Shown in pieces: positions 15,001 through 30,000 of a stretch of 64,000 bases of DNA. Source of the DNA: Ornithinibacillus gellani (GTDB lineage: Bacteria; Bacillota; Bacilli; Bacillales; Amphibacillaceae); assembly GCF_003730295.1 (NCBI RefSeq), contig NZ_QTSZ01000004.1, positions 1 to 64,000 on the forward strand. Direction: 5' to 3'. The notes under the pieces were generated by a model. The model was not told where the DNA came from. It worked only from the letters and a program-made list of their open reading frames with translations, and made no database searches. The translations under genes and the position numbers were made by a program. How positions within the stretch are numbered: the stretch's first letter is position 1; each line of letters starts with the position of its first letter.

Positions 15001-18000
15001 TATACATGGTTATCACTTGCTATACAAAAAGCGTATTATCTATGGGTTATGAAACAAGGTATAGTAAGAATAAGATGGAAAAGGGGCTGTTATATCATGT
15101 ACGAATGGGAAAAGCTGGATCACGTATTGTTGGCATGTCCAAACGGTGGGGAACAACAAGCGCGTGAATTTTATCAGGGGATTTTAGAAATGGAAGAACT
15201 GGAGAAGCCTGAACCATTAAAAGAAAGAGGAGGGGTTTGGTTTCAGCTTGGTGAAGTACAGCTTCATATCGGAGTTGAAGTATCATTTTCACCGGCAAAA
15301 AAAGCACATCCAGCAATTCGTATCAAAAATATTCACCTTTTAATGAAAATGCTGGACGAAAAAAATGTCGCTTATCAGTTGGATGCTGATTTACCAGGTG
15401 CAAGTAGATTTTATATTCATGACCCCTTCGGAAATCGGCTGGAATTTCTTGAGTGGCTATAAATAAACCAGTCGATTGTTTGGATTAACCTAATACTTTG
15501 AGACCATATAAAACACCTTCGAAAAGGGTATGTAGAAATAGAAATAACATATAAAAACTCGAAGGTGTTGTTGTTATGCATACATAAGGTTTGGCCAGCG
15601 GGATAGCCAGTTTTTTTCACGAACGCGCTTTTCATATATTTTTATCCGTTTAGTGGATTGCTGAAAGAAAGGTGTGGGACGAATGATGCCCTCACATACA
15701 TCCGTAATCCCATGTGGTGCAGCTATTTCAAGTGCTCCTTCTTTTGTGATGCGAATTGCTATTGCAGTAGCGGTTTCCGGGAACTTAGATATCGCATCGA
15801 TGGAATGAAGATAAGCTGGGACCTGATTAGTGAGATGCATTCTAGCCTGATTTTTCACAGACCAAGGGAGTTCGGGCATTATGTCGTGCAATTTTTTCTC
15901 TAATTCTTTTTCTGTGGCTTCAGACATTTGATCGTTATCGAAATAAATTACATCGATGTCGGGGCTCTTTGTTTGTATGTGATAGCCGTGTTGAATATCC
16001 CAAATTTTGGAGCGGAGCCATCCCGCACAAATCCAACTATCAGGCAGCTGTAAAGATTCAACAGCCTGAAGGGTTTTCATCATGTTTTTATCTTTGTAAA
16101 TGACTTGAAAAATATCAGCTTTTGTACGTAATTTCATTCTTTATTATCCCCATTTCAATTCTCCCTACATATCAGTAGTTTGCCATGAATGAACCATTTG
16201 AACAAGTGTCAGAATGATGCCCGACCTTCGAAACTGTCAAAAGCATTTTGCAGATAAGCGATTGGTAGTGACAAATACTTTTTTGATGCAGGATTTCAAC
16301 AAATATTGTCGAATAGTATTAAAGAGGAAATGCATAGTTTTGAATTAACATGATAATATGTATTTAACAGATATTTAACTGAATGGAGCGTTTTCAACGA
16401 TGACAGAAAAAGAGAAAATGATTCAAGGCTTGCTGTACAGACCATCGGATGAAGAGTTGGTTCTTGACCGACAAGAGGCAAGAAGGTTAACAAGACTGTT
16501 TAATGGAACAACAGAGATGGATGTAGCGGAGCGAACGAAGCTATTGAAACAACTCTTCGGTACTACAGGAGAAAGCTTATACATAGAACCAGATTTCCGT
16601 TGTGATTACGGTTATAATATCCATGTTGGTGAGAATTTTTATGCGAATTTTAACTGTGTCATTTTAGATGTATGTCCTGTGAAAATAGGGAAAGATTGTA
16701 TGTTGGCACCTGGTGTTCAAATATATAGTGCAACACATCCATTGGATCCTGTGGAGAGAAATTCAGGGGTGGAATATGGTAAACCAGTCACGATAGGGGA
16801 CAATGCCTGGATTGGTGGAAGTTCTATTATTAATCCGGGAGTAACGATAGGAAATAATGTGGTAGTTGCTTCGGGATCAGTTGTTGTGAAAGATGTTCCA
16901 GATCATGTTGTTGTAGGTGGTAATCCGGCACGTATCATCAAAGAAATTCCAACAGTTACAAAATAAAAACAGTGGATAAGGATTTGATACGATTGCAACG
17001 CATTCTACTTTTGGTATATCCAAAATATGCAGATTTTCAACTTGGTCATTTGTTGTTTTTTTTGAAAAAGATTGGTAACTACGATATCGTAACTTTTTCC
17101 GTGGATGGTAAGCCAGTTCGTAGTTTGGGAGGATTAACAATCATTCCGGATGAACAGCTGGAAAACCTTCATCCCAGTAGCTTTAAATTGGTGATTTTGC
17201 CAGGTGGAGATGGAATAGAGCATGTTGCGAAACATGTGAAACTGCACCAGTTCATGAACGATGCAAGAGCAATACAGACTCCAATTGCCTCTATTTGTGG
17301 CTCGGCTGCTATCCTCGGCTATGCGGGATTACTAGAAAATACTACTTTCACTTGTAATCCAATTACGTATAAACATTTCAATGATGCTTTTTCAAATGCA
17401 ACTTACACAAATACAACCATGGAAATTGGAGACGAACTTATCACTGCGAAAGGGACTGCATTTGCAGAATTTGCTGTGGAAGTGGGTAAACTGCTTCATC
17501 TTTGGAAGGATAAGCAACAAGAGCAATGGGCGTTGGATTTTTGCGTGGGAAGGATGTAATTGAATAGAAACGAAATACATATCACCAAAAAGAAAGGATT
17601 CAAAACAATGACATATGACTATCCAATCATGGACCAAGCAGAAGCATTTTATTATCCAGGCAATCAAATTGGGGTATTGATTATACATGGATTTACAGGT
17701 ACAACGCAAAGCATGCAAGCATTAGGCTTGGAAATATCTAAACAAGGCTTCACTGTTTATGGTCCGAGGCTAACGGGACATGGAACCGACCCAAAGGATA
17801 TGGAGAAAGCAAATGCTACAGATTGGCAGCATGATGTTGAGCGTGCCTTAGAGAAGCTTCGGGAAACCTGTGATGATATTTTTGTTATTGGTTTATCTAT
17901 GGGAGGTACGTTGACATTATACTTGGCAGAACGACATCCTGATTTGAAAGGAATCCTACCAATTAATCCAGCTATCGAACTTTCAGGCATGGAAACCTAT

Positions 18001-21000
18001 TATCATGATATGAAGGACGGGGAAGAACGGTTTGTTGCTGGTATCGGTTCAGATATTAAGCGCGAAGGTGTAGAAGAACTAGCATATAAGGAAACACCAG
18101 TACGATCAATGGGGGAATTACTAAAATTGATGGATAAAGTTAAAAACGAACTTCATCTTATTCAGGTCCCAGCCATCCTATTTTCATCTACTGTGGACCA
18201 TGTTGTACCACCTGAGAATGCACAATATGTTTTTGACCATATTTCCAGTAACGATAAACAATTGGTGCCACTTGAACATAGCTATCATGTTGCAACCCTT
18301 GATACAGATAAGGAATTTATTGCGGAACGATGTATTTCGTTTATCAAAGATCGGAAAACGCCATGATGTCATCTGAGACTCATTCTTCTAGTAATGAAAG
18401 AATTATTGCCTTACCACCAGTCTTGCCCAGTAAACCACAAGTGCTTATTTTAGGCTCTGTACCAAGTGAAATTTCTATTAAAGTGCAGCAATATTACGGA
18501 AACCCAAGAAATCATTTTTGGCGAATCATGTTCCATCTATTTGGCAAAGGCGATGTACCCAATTCCTATGCAGAGAAATTAAAGCTATTGCATCAGCATC
18601 ATGTAGCATTATGGGATTCAATTGCGTCGTGTAAACGGAAAGGCAGTTTAGACCACACGATAACTGAAGAGATACCGAATGCAATCCCAGAATTATTAAA
18701 GAAATATCCGACTATACGCGTAGTTGGATGTAATGGAACGAAATCCCACCAAGTGTTTCGAAAAACATTTGGAAAAATGGATCTAGGAGAGGTTCAAGTT
18801 ATAAAACTTCCATCCACTAGTCCTATTCCTGGTCGTTATACAAAAAATTTTGAAGGGAAATTGGAAGCATGGCAGGTTATATTGAGATATTTAGATAAGG
18901 TAGTGGAGGATTAACTAGGAAAAGTTATATTATTTGTTTCATTTTGTCGAAAGAAGGAATATATAAATAATAAGACAAATTTATTCATTCATGCCATTGC
19001 AATAAATCGCTGAACATCATATAATGAAAACGGACTGCAGGCGGCCACCTGCAGCCCGGACAGTTACAGGGTCCGGCGACTTTATAAGTGGCGAAAAAGT
19101 AATTATCCCTTATTCGATTTTGAGGTGAGGATAATTACTTTTTTTCACGGTTGTTCACAACCAACAACAGTAATGTTGCAAACATGAACATTAACTCGAG
19201 TGTCTTTTCAATCGGTATCAAGACGCTTCAGCCCCTTTCCTGGGGATTTAAAGCCGCCGATATTTTCCTCAAGTTTTCGTCGGGTGCACCCTGTTAGTCT
19301 GTCCACTATATTATACTACATAAACACAGGGAAAAACGTGTTTTTCCAATAAATGGTACAATAATCATAGATGGTGTAAGTGCCTATATCAAAGGGTTTA
19401 GCCCTTCTAGTGGAGTATCATCCGACCATTGTCCCAATCCTTGCCAGGAATTGTAAGGAGGACCATACAGCCTGATTTCCCAATCAAACTAAAGGATAGG
19501 AACTTGCAAGTTATTATCATGTTTATATTTACGGTAAAATGCAACCATTGGTCCAATGGTTTCTTTCAAATCTGGACAGCTTATATTTGTTTCTTGTAGA
19601 TCCGTGATGGCTTCCGTACAATCATAAACGGAAGAAATGGAAAAGTAATCCATTGCCTGAAATTCAAGATGTAACCATTTTCGAATTGGAGCCAGTTTAA
19701 GCGGGGCCTTTGCAAGCGAAATGGGAATTTTTCCTTTAGGCATACTTCCCGTATATTGCATGGTTAACATCGTTTGTATGTCATGCATGGAATAGGGATT
19801 TGGATCGGTTAAGTGATAGACTTTCCCAATACCACGCTGGTGTAATGATAAATAACTTGTCGCCTCCAATACATAATCAAATGGAACAAAATTCCCCTCC
19901 GGCAACCCATCGCCAAAGTAAGGAGTAAATGGTAGGAACCTTAGATGGTCCAAAAAGTTTAATAAAAAATATAATCCATCGAATTTGACGGTTTTTCCTG
20001 TTTTAGAATGACCAATTACAATTCCAGGCCGTATAATTGTGATGGGATAGTCTTGTTTCAATTGCTGGACAAGAATTTCTGCTTCATACTTTGTTTGTTC
20101 ATAATGGTTTTTAAAGAATTGACCTTCTATTAATTCTCGTTCATAAATCCGCCCTTCCCGTTTTCCGGAAACATACGCGGTGCTGAAATAAATATATCGC
20201 TTTAACTGTGGTAGTCCTTTAACCCATTCGTTTACTTGATGGGTTCCATTCACGTTGACATAGTAAGCCAGGCTCTCTGGTACGGCTAGATCATAGATGG
20301 CAGCCAAATGAAAAACATGCGTGATTTCTTTCTGTATGACTCGATTTGATTCTGTTTCCATATCGAGGTTTGGTTTCGTTATATCACCAGGAATAATTGT
20401 AAACATCTGCGCTTCTACCTGCTGTGCTTGACAAAACTTCGCTAGGTCTCTTGTTGCTTTTTCCAACATTTGAGGGTGAACCAATACATACATTTTTTTT
20501 ACATAAGGATAATGGTCTTTATAAAGCTGCTTGATTAGCTCAGCAGCGAGAAAACCAGGATAGCCAGTTATAAAAAATATGTAGTCCATTTTCAACGCTC
20601 CGATCATACGTATTATACTTAGTATAGCTGTTTATGTGGAAATATTCTCAAAACAGAGCTTGCATTTTAATGATATGTTCTATATAATACGGTTTAATCA
20701 AAATGGTTTTCGAAAAACGATGATGGGGAAAAGTAAGATTCCGAAGCATGACAGAGAGCCTCATATGCTGAAAAGAGGTATGTGTATGAATCTGAACAAT
20801 GGCCCCGGAGTTTCAAGCTGAACCTGTATTTCATAAGATACAGTAGTAGGTGTCGACGAGTGTTGACTCTCGTTATCCAAGTCACCGCATAAGTTATGCG
20901 CTTGTGCTGGAAGAGGCTATATATGAATTCATATATAGTGAAGTAAGGTGGTACCACGTTACATCAATCACGTCCTTGCCGTTTTTTTGGCAAGGGCGTT

Positions 21001-24000
21001 TTTTAATTCATTCGCAGGCATCAGGCTGCGTTTAATCATTGGAGGAATGTAATATGTCACAGGCTCATTTAGTACTGCAAACAGATTTTGGACTATGTGA
21101 TGGAGCAGTTAGTGCCATGTATGGTGTTGCATTATCAGTAAACCCAACATTACGTATTTTTGATCTAACACATGAAATTCCACAATTTAATATTTGGGAG
21201 GCTTCTTATCGTCTTGTTCAAACTATTTCTTATTGGCCAGCACAAACTGTATTTGTTTCGGTAGTGGACCCTGGTGTCGGAACCGAACGATTAAGTGTTG
21301 TGGTAGAAACAGAGACCAATCAATATATTGTTACGCCAAACAATGGAACTTTAACGCATGTGTTAAATGAGGTAGGTATCAAATCGGCTCGGGTGATTGA
21401 TGAAAAGGTAAATCGATTGCCACAATCGGGAGAGTCATATACATTTCACGGTAGAGATGTTTATGCCTATACTGGTGCACGCTTAGCAGCGGGAATCATT
21501 TCCTATGAAGAGGTTGGACCAGCACTATCTGTTTCGGAATTAACAGAGTTGGAGCAGCCTGCTGCAACATTGAAAGCAGGAATTCTTCAGGGTCACATTG
21601 ATATATTGGATGTACGTTTCGGAAACTTGTGGACGAATATTAGTAGGGATCTTTTTGCGAAAGCTGGAGCAGTTCATGGTGACGTATTTGAGGTGACGAT
21701 TGCGAATAATAATCGCCGTGTGTATCAGCACGCCATGACTTACGGGCGTTCTTTTGCTGACAGCCAGCTCGGTGAGCCACTCATATATGTAAACTCCTTG
21801 GATAAGCTGGGGATAGCAATTAATCAAGGGTCTTTTGCAAATGCATATGGTATCGCAACTGGCGTGAACTGGAAAATTTCATTGAAACAAATAAAGTGAA
21901 ACTACAATCAGTGGGGATTTTCACCCTCCACACTGATTGTTAGTTGAACCAATCAGGCCTTTACTGGCTGTTGATCCCCGCTGATAATATTTATTATCAA
22001 CAAAAATTCTTGATGTGGGATCTTACAGCCAGTTAATCTGTGATAAAGTGAAACTTCAATCAGTGGGGATATTCGCACTTCCCCCACTGATTGTTAGTTG
22101 AACCAATCAGGCCTTTACTGGCTGTTGATCCCCCACTTACAATTCTTATTATCAATAAAAATGCTTGAGGTGGAGATCTTACAGCCAGTTAATCTGTGAT
22201 AAAGTGAAACGTGATAAAATAATGATAGGAAAGCTGAACACATGAAAACGAATCATTTGATGATGGTTCGTTTTTATATTTATTACGGGACTTTGGTAGA
22301 TAAAATGAAAAAATAAATGTACAATAACTACTATCTATTTGGGATGATTCACTTTTTACCAAAAGGGTAAGCTATAGTAGAGCTAAAAAAGATTACATAT
22401 GAATTTGAAAAATTGAAGGATAGGGTCGATTAATTTGAAAAATAGCTGGAATATTTACTCGAGGGACATTAAAAATATCGTAACAAATTGGGTGGTTGCA
22501 ATCATAATTGGTGGATTGATTTTACTTCCATCTTTATATGCTTGGTTAAATATTAAGGCATCTTGGGATCCTTATGGCCAGACAGATGAAATCCCGGTTG
22601 GGGTCGTTAATGAGGATGAAGGGGCAACGGTAAGAGGTGAGAAAATCCATGTTGGTAATGATTTGGTCAAGACTTTAAAAGATAATGATTCTATGAATTG
22701 GCAATTTGTTGATCGTAAAGAAGCAATGGATAAGGTCGAATATGGGGATTTTTATGCAGTCATTATGATTCCTAGTGATTTTTCAGAACAATTATCAACG
22801 GTTATAAGTGATTCACCGCAAAAGGCAAATATGGAATATTATGTGAATGAAAAAATAAATGCGATTGCACCCAAAATAACGGAAAAAGGTGCTAGTGTCA
22901 TTGTTGAAAATATTAGCAGTGAATTTATCTCAACAGTGAATGGTGTTATTTTTGACATGTTTAATAAAATAGGTGTTGAAATTGAGAAGGATTTGCCAGA
23001 TATTGAGCGTTTTGAAAAGTATATTTTCACGATAGAAAAAGAACTTCCAGAAATTCATGATTTGTTGGATGGCACATTATCAGATGCAGATAAAGCAGGG
23101 GGGATCATTAGCAAGGCGCAAAAGATGGTACCACAAGCAGAGTCAGCTGCTAATCAAGGGCTGGATACTATTAATAATACATTAGGCTTCTTAAATGATG
23201 CCGAAAAGAGATTGGATCAAATGGGACCTGAAATTCGCAAAGGACTGGAAAAGGCCCAGCAAATTAGTAAGGATATCAATGATTTCATTGGCGGCATTCT
23301 TGATACATCCATTGACTTTGATCGAGTAGATGAATTAGCAAATCAGTTAAATGGAAAAGTAGAAGACTCTATTCAAACAATTGAATTGGTTCAGGATGCA
23401 TTAAATCAATTAAAGGAAACAACAGAATTAACCCCTGATCAGGAAGTGAAAGTAGATCAAGCACTGGATGAGCTTGGTACCTTGAAAGGAAATCTTGAAC
23501 AGCTGCAGGATGATGCAGGTCAGCTACGGCAGGTGCTAGAGGAAAAAGAAGGAGAAATTAATAAAATCCTCACAGATATTAAAGGCATTGCAGAGAAAAC
23601 GGATACGAGATTAGATGAGTTTGTAAAAGAATATACCGAGAATATTGAACCGACTGTAAAAAAAGAAATTGCTAACGCAAAGCAGACATTGGCAAGTGCA
23701 AAGCAAATATTAACGGAAGTTAAACAAACCATTCCTGAAGTGAAAAACATTCTGCAACGTACAGATGGTTCATTAAAAGATGGAAAAGAAATGATTCAAG
23801 ATGTACTTGGGGAATATCCGTATGTGAATGAGAAAGTAAATGAACTTGCGGATAAAATTAGAAAACTGCAAGAGGAAGCAGATATTCACGATATCATTGA
23901 TTTACTGCAGAATGATCCTGAAGCAGAACGTGGATTCTTTTCGGAGCCTGTCGAATTACATGAAAATAAAATCTTCCCAATTGAAAATTATGGAACTGGT

Positions 24001-27000
24001 ATGACCCCATTCTATACGGTACTTTCCATTTGGGTTGGAGCATTGTTGCTTATTTCGTTATTATCAACGGATGTTTTGCAACCAGAACGCTTTACTGGAC
24101 GGGAAATGTACTTTGGGCGCATGCTGACATTTTTAACAGCTGGTATTTTCCAAACCATTATTGTTACTTCGGGAGATATTCTATTGCTCGGGGTACATGT
24201 GGAGCACCCATTCTTATTTATTTTGTTTGGGTTATTCTGCAGCTTTATCTTTATTACGATTGTATACACGTTGGTGTCCGTGTTTGGAGATGTTGGTAAA
24301 GCATTGGCAATTGTACTACTTGTTTTCCAGATAGCGGGTTCGGGTGGGACCTATCCAGTCGTCTTATTACCAAAGTTCTTTCAATTTATTAATCCATTGC
24401 TGCCGTTTACGTATGCAATTGATTTAATGCGGGAAGCAGTTGGTGGAATTGTATGGGAACGTGCATTATGGGATATCGGATTTCTAGCGCTATTTGGTCT
24501 GATTTTCATTCTAATCGGTATGTTCTTGAAGGAGCATATCAATAAACTTACCGATGGATTTAAGAAAAAGTCGAAGGAATCCGGACTGTTTCATTAGAAT
24601 AAAATAGTTAGTTTCAAACTATGTTTCCATGCGTTTCCAGTATCTACTTGTTCTAATTACCACTGACATCTAGTATAATAGACCTAGAAATAACCAAATG
24701 TAGACAGTTAATATTTTCCCTCCCCGAATAGGGAGGGAAAATTTTTTAGCGCCAACTGTAAGGGAAGGGGAAGGTTTAATGAAGCGAAAGCGTTGGAAAA
24801 TACTAGCTGTTATCTTAGTACTATTCCTCATTATCGATGTAATTGCCAGCTTTTACTTCTATAATCTAGCAATTAAACGTGGACCGAAAGACTTTCTGCA
24901 AGGGAATTCCGATTTAGAAGTATCCGCCGAGGCTATGGATGTGTTTCTGGATGGTGATTGGCGAGAATGGGTAGCCAATCAGAACTTTGAGGAAATGGAA
25001 TTGAAGTCAAGAGATGGATTAAAGCTGAAGGGATATTTTTTGAAGGCAAAACAGCCTACGAATAAATTAGTTGTTTTTGCACATGGTTATCTTGGTCGTG
25101 GCAGCGACATGGGATTGTACGGTCAATATTATTATGAAGAGCTTGGATATAACGTCTTCACCGCAGATGCAAGAGGACATGGGCAAAGTGAAGGAGATTA
25201 TGTTGGCTTTGGTTGGCATGATCGTTTGGATTACGTAGATTGGGTAGATATGCTGATAGATAAACTTGGATCGGACACAGAAATTATCATGCATGGCCTA
25301 TCCATGGGGGCTTCCACAGTATTAATGACGAGTGGTGAGAAGCTTCCAGAGAATGTGAAGGCAGTAGTTGCAGATAGTCCTTATACGAGTGTCTACGATA
25401 TGTTTTCATACCAGATGAAAAGAATGTTTCATTTGCCAGCGTTCCCAATTTTAGATACAACAAGCTTAGTAACGAAAGCACGGGCAGGATATACGCTCAG
25501 AGGGGCGTCGGCATTGAAACAAGTGAAGAAAACAGATTTACCAATATTATATATACATGGCAATGCGGATACTTTTGTACCAACAAGATTAGCGGAGGAG
25601 CTTTATGAAAACTCAAATGATAAAGCAGAGTTGCTCAAAGTGGATGGTGCTGGTCATGGCGAAGCATTTGTAATTGAAAATGAAAGATACCGTGATACGT
25701 TACAAGCGTTTTTAAATAAATATATGAAGTAAATGGGGGCTGCAACTTTGCAGCCCCTTCTTTGCGTTAATGGTTTATAAATAAGTTTCGAACCAGCGAC
25801 AAATGTGGTTTAGTCTGGCGATACGCATTGCTGGTTTCCCACTTCTGCTTAATTCGTGGTTGGCACCTGGAAAGCGGACAAACTCTACTTCTTTTCGTAA
25901 TTGCTTTAAAGTAATAAACAGTTGTTCTCCTTGTTCAATTGGACAGCGGAAGTCCAATTCTCCATGTAAAATCAACAGTGGGGTTTCAACATTCTCCGCA
26001 TACTTTAATGGTGAAAACTCCCATAACTTTTTGGGGTCATCCATTAAACGATGTCCCAGCTCCCATTTGGTAAAGAAATATCCAATGTCACTCACACCAT
26101 AAAAACTGAGCCAGTTACTTATACAACGTTGGGTTACTGCTGCTTTAAAGCGATTCGTGTGACCAACTATCCAGTTCGTCATGAATCCACCGTAGCTGCC
26201 CCCGGTAACACCGAGCCGATCCGTATCAATGAAGTCATATACTTCTATGGCTTGGTCAACTGCAGACATTAAATCACTATAATCTTTTCCACCATAATCT
26301 GAGCGAACTGCATCAACAAATTTTTGACCGTAGCCATGACTGCCCCTCGGATTTGTATAAAGCACAACGTACCCTTTAGCTGCAAGCAGCTGCATTTCAT
26401 GGAAGAAGGTATTACCATACATGGCATGAGGACCACCGTGAACTTCTAACACAAAGGGATATTTCTTGTCATTTTCCATGTTGAATGGACGTAATAACCA
26501 GCCTTGAATTTCCCAACCATCTTCAGCTGTAATGGTTAGTTCTTCCGGTTCACTTAAATGAATATCCGCCAGGACGCTTTCATTTGCTGCTGTTAATCGC
26601 TTTGTTTGCTGTTCTTCTTGAAGTAAATGGAAATCACCTGGGTTCGTCGGTGAGCTTATCCCTATAATAATACTTTCATTTTCCGCATGCCTTGTAAAAC
26701 CAAAGATATGGTTATTTTCAGCATAAACAGTTTCTAATTCGCCAGTTAATTTCAACCGGTATAATGCAGTGCTTCCACGATCCGTTGCGATGAAAAATAT
26801 TTCTTTTTCATCCTTTGACCAGATAGGACCAACCTCGGAAATACCTTGACGTGTATCGCCAATCATGGCATCACCAAGCTGCATATCCATAGCGGATGTC
26901 AAACATGTTCTTTCTCCTGATTCAACATCAAATACGTATATTTCATTTAAAGTAGCACCACTATACGTAAATTCATGCCCAAAGCTGATTATTTTATTTC

Positions 27001-30000
27001 CACTTGGTGAAAAGCTCGCACTGCCATATGCGCCATTTCCATCAGTGAGCTTCGTTGTTTTATTTGTCGTGATGTCAAGCAAATATAAGTCGTTTGTTAA
27101 TTCTTGATCCGCATCTTCATTTAAATTGGCAGCAAATAATATTTGGGTGCCAGATGGTGAAATATCTTGAAAAGCATGATCCTTTTGTTTGGAAGTTAAT
27201 TGTGTAAACGTCTTTTTCTCAAGATCATATTGAATAATTTGTACACATTTATCATCATGAAAACCTTTTGCATCAGATTTATATTTCAAACGGGTCACTA
27301 CAAGTGGCTTATTGTTTCGTTTTTCTTTTTCTTTATTACGCTCTTCCTCCGACATTTCTTCTTGCCCGCTCACATCATCGTCGGCATCTAAAGAAGCAGT
27401 AAAAATAATGGATTTTCCATCTCTGGACCAACTAGGAGAGGAAGCACCATGCTTAAAGGTTGTTATCTGCATGGCTTCGCCGCCATTCGTTGAAAGAAGC
27501 CAAAGCTGAGGAGCGCCACCAGATCTCGTAGATTGGAAGACCATTTGTGACCCATCTGGTGAAAATCGCGGGTGCGTGTCACTGTGTTCACCAAAAGTCC
27601 ATTGTCTTGGTAGACCGTCTATTTCTTGTAAATAAATATGCGAAACATATTCCTGCTTGTCGTTAATTTTTGTTGATACATAAGCATACGTGTCTCCTGC
27701 AGGTGATATTTGTGGATCACTGTATATAGAGAGTTTAGTAAGGTCTTCTGCAGTGATAGCGCGTTTTTGTTTGCTCATTTTTTAATCTCCCTTCATGGAA
27801 TAACGAATTTTCTAAACCTTTTATCATTCTAAACTATTTCGGTATCCGAAGCAATAACTGTTGAGATTTATGAGGATATTTTTTAAATTAAAAAAAACCA
27901 TTTCCAGGCGACGGAAATGGTTTGAATAATAATTATTGATTGACGGTGGATTTATTAAGAATATTTGCATCTTTTTCATAGGCAGCTTGCAGTTTTTTTG
28001 TGATATTACCTGGTTTTCCATCAGCAATCTGCTGTCCATCTACTTCAATGATAGGGAGGACTTCAGAGGTGCTGCTAGTTAAAAATAACTCATCTGCTTT
28101 TCCGATATCTTCTATTCGGAATGCCTCTTCAATGAAAGGAATTTGTAAATCATTCGTAAATTGTTCCACACGCATACGTACACAACCGTGAAGAATATTT
28201 TCCGTGGCTGGATGTGTGTAAATACTTCCATTTTTGACTAAGTAAACATTGGAGGCACTACATTCTGTAACTAGTCCATCTTTATGAAGAATCGCCTCAT
28301 AACAATGGTGATCCTTTGCTTCCTGCTTCGCAAGCACATTTGGCAATAGATTAAGGCTTTTAATGAAACAATATTCCCAGCGGATGTCCCTGTGTGTAAT
28401 GGTTGCAACACCGTTTGAAAGAAGCTCTGTATTGCGTGGTACTTTTACAACATAGGCGTACATATTTGGAGCAGCATCAAGCGGGAAGACGTGATCTCTA
28501 GGCGCTGATCCACGTGTTACTTGTAAATATACTTTCCCATCTTCAGTCATATTATTACGTTCCATCAAATCATGAAGAAGCGCAATTAATTTATCTTTAT
28601 CCAAATCTAAATTAATTTTGATTGCCTCAGCTGAACGGTACAGACGATCCACATGCTCATCGAGTAAATAATAGGTACCGTTGTAAATACGAATTACTTC
28701 ATACACACCATCCCCAAACTGCATGGATCTTTCTTCAAACGGATAATTTAAGCTGTCACGATGAACAAATTTATCTTGTGACAGGATTACCGGATATACA
28801 AACATGTATCTCTTCCTTTCATCACATTAAGACTATTTTATAACGATGTGGAAAGAATGTAAATGCTCTGTTAACTGATTATATTATTATGAAAATATTT
28901 ATGCTATAGTTATAAAGAGTGATATTTATCACTCTTTATAACTTCCTTTTGCTGTATAGTAATACTATATTATAAAAGGTGTGATTAATGTGATTCCGAT
29001 TTTACAGCGAATTCATCCAAACGAATATAATATGTTAATTGCAAACTGCGACCATCGGGACATTCCTCGCGGAGAAATCATTTTTCACGAGGGAGAACCA
29101 GCTAATTATTTATATTTTATCCATAAAGGGGAAGTTAGGATTTATAAAGATCTTGGGCAAAACAAAGAAATTTTGCTTTTCACAAGAAACACAAACGACT
29201 GCTTTGGTGAAATAGGTGTCTTCGGCGGAGAAGTATATTCCAATTCTGCTGAAGCAATGAAAAATAGTATTATATATTATATTAAAAAAGACGATGTAAT
29301 GGATTTGATCGAACAAAATGGTAAATTAGGCATGGAATTTATTTGCTGGTTTGCTGAGTCACTTGATTCAAGCAAGGCGAAAATACGCGATTATGTTGCA
29401 TTTGGTTCGGAAGGTGCAATTGCATCTGTCTTTGTTCGCTATACAAACATGTATGGAATCGTAACGAAGAATGGCATTCGCATAACGGAACCAGTCAAAT
29501 TACAGGATGTCAGTAAGCATATTGGGGTCTCACGAGAAACAGTGAGCCGAGTAGTGAATAGATGGAAAGAAAAAGGAATTGTAGAAAATAATAATAAATA
29601 CTATATCGTAAAAGATATGAACTATTTTCGTAAATTACTTGCTTGTGATAAATGTGCCGTTGAGAATTGCACACTTTAGTAGCAGAAGCCTGCTTACAAC
29701 CTGTTTTGTAGGTAGGTTTTTTATATGAAACAATGGCTAATCATCACTTTATACTTGCAAGGTGTAAAAATTACTGATAAAATAAATCTTGTCTTTTGAA
29801 AGTGCGGGTGTAGTTTAGTGGTAAAACCTCAGCCACGAGCGATGCATCCACCGAGTTAGCTTCGAGTTGCCCCGAAGCACAGGCATCACCGAATAATCTA
29901 TAAGATGCAGGGGCATGATTGCGTAGCATCAAAATTTAAGATACGATTCTTAAGTAGTGCGGGTGTAGTTTAGTGGTAAAACCCCAGCCACGAGCGATGC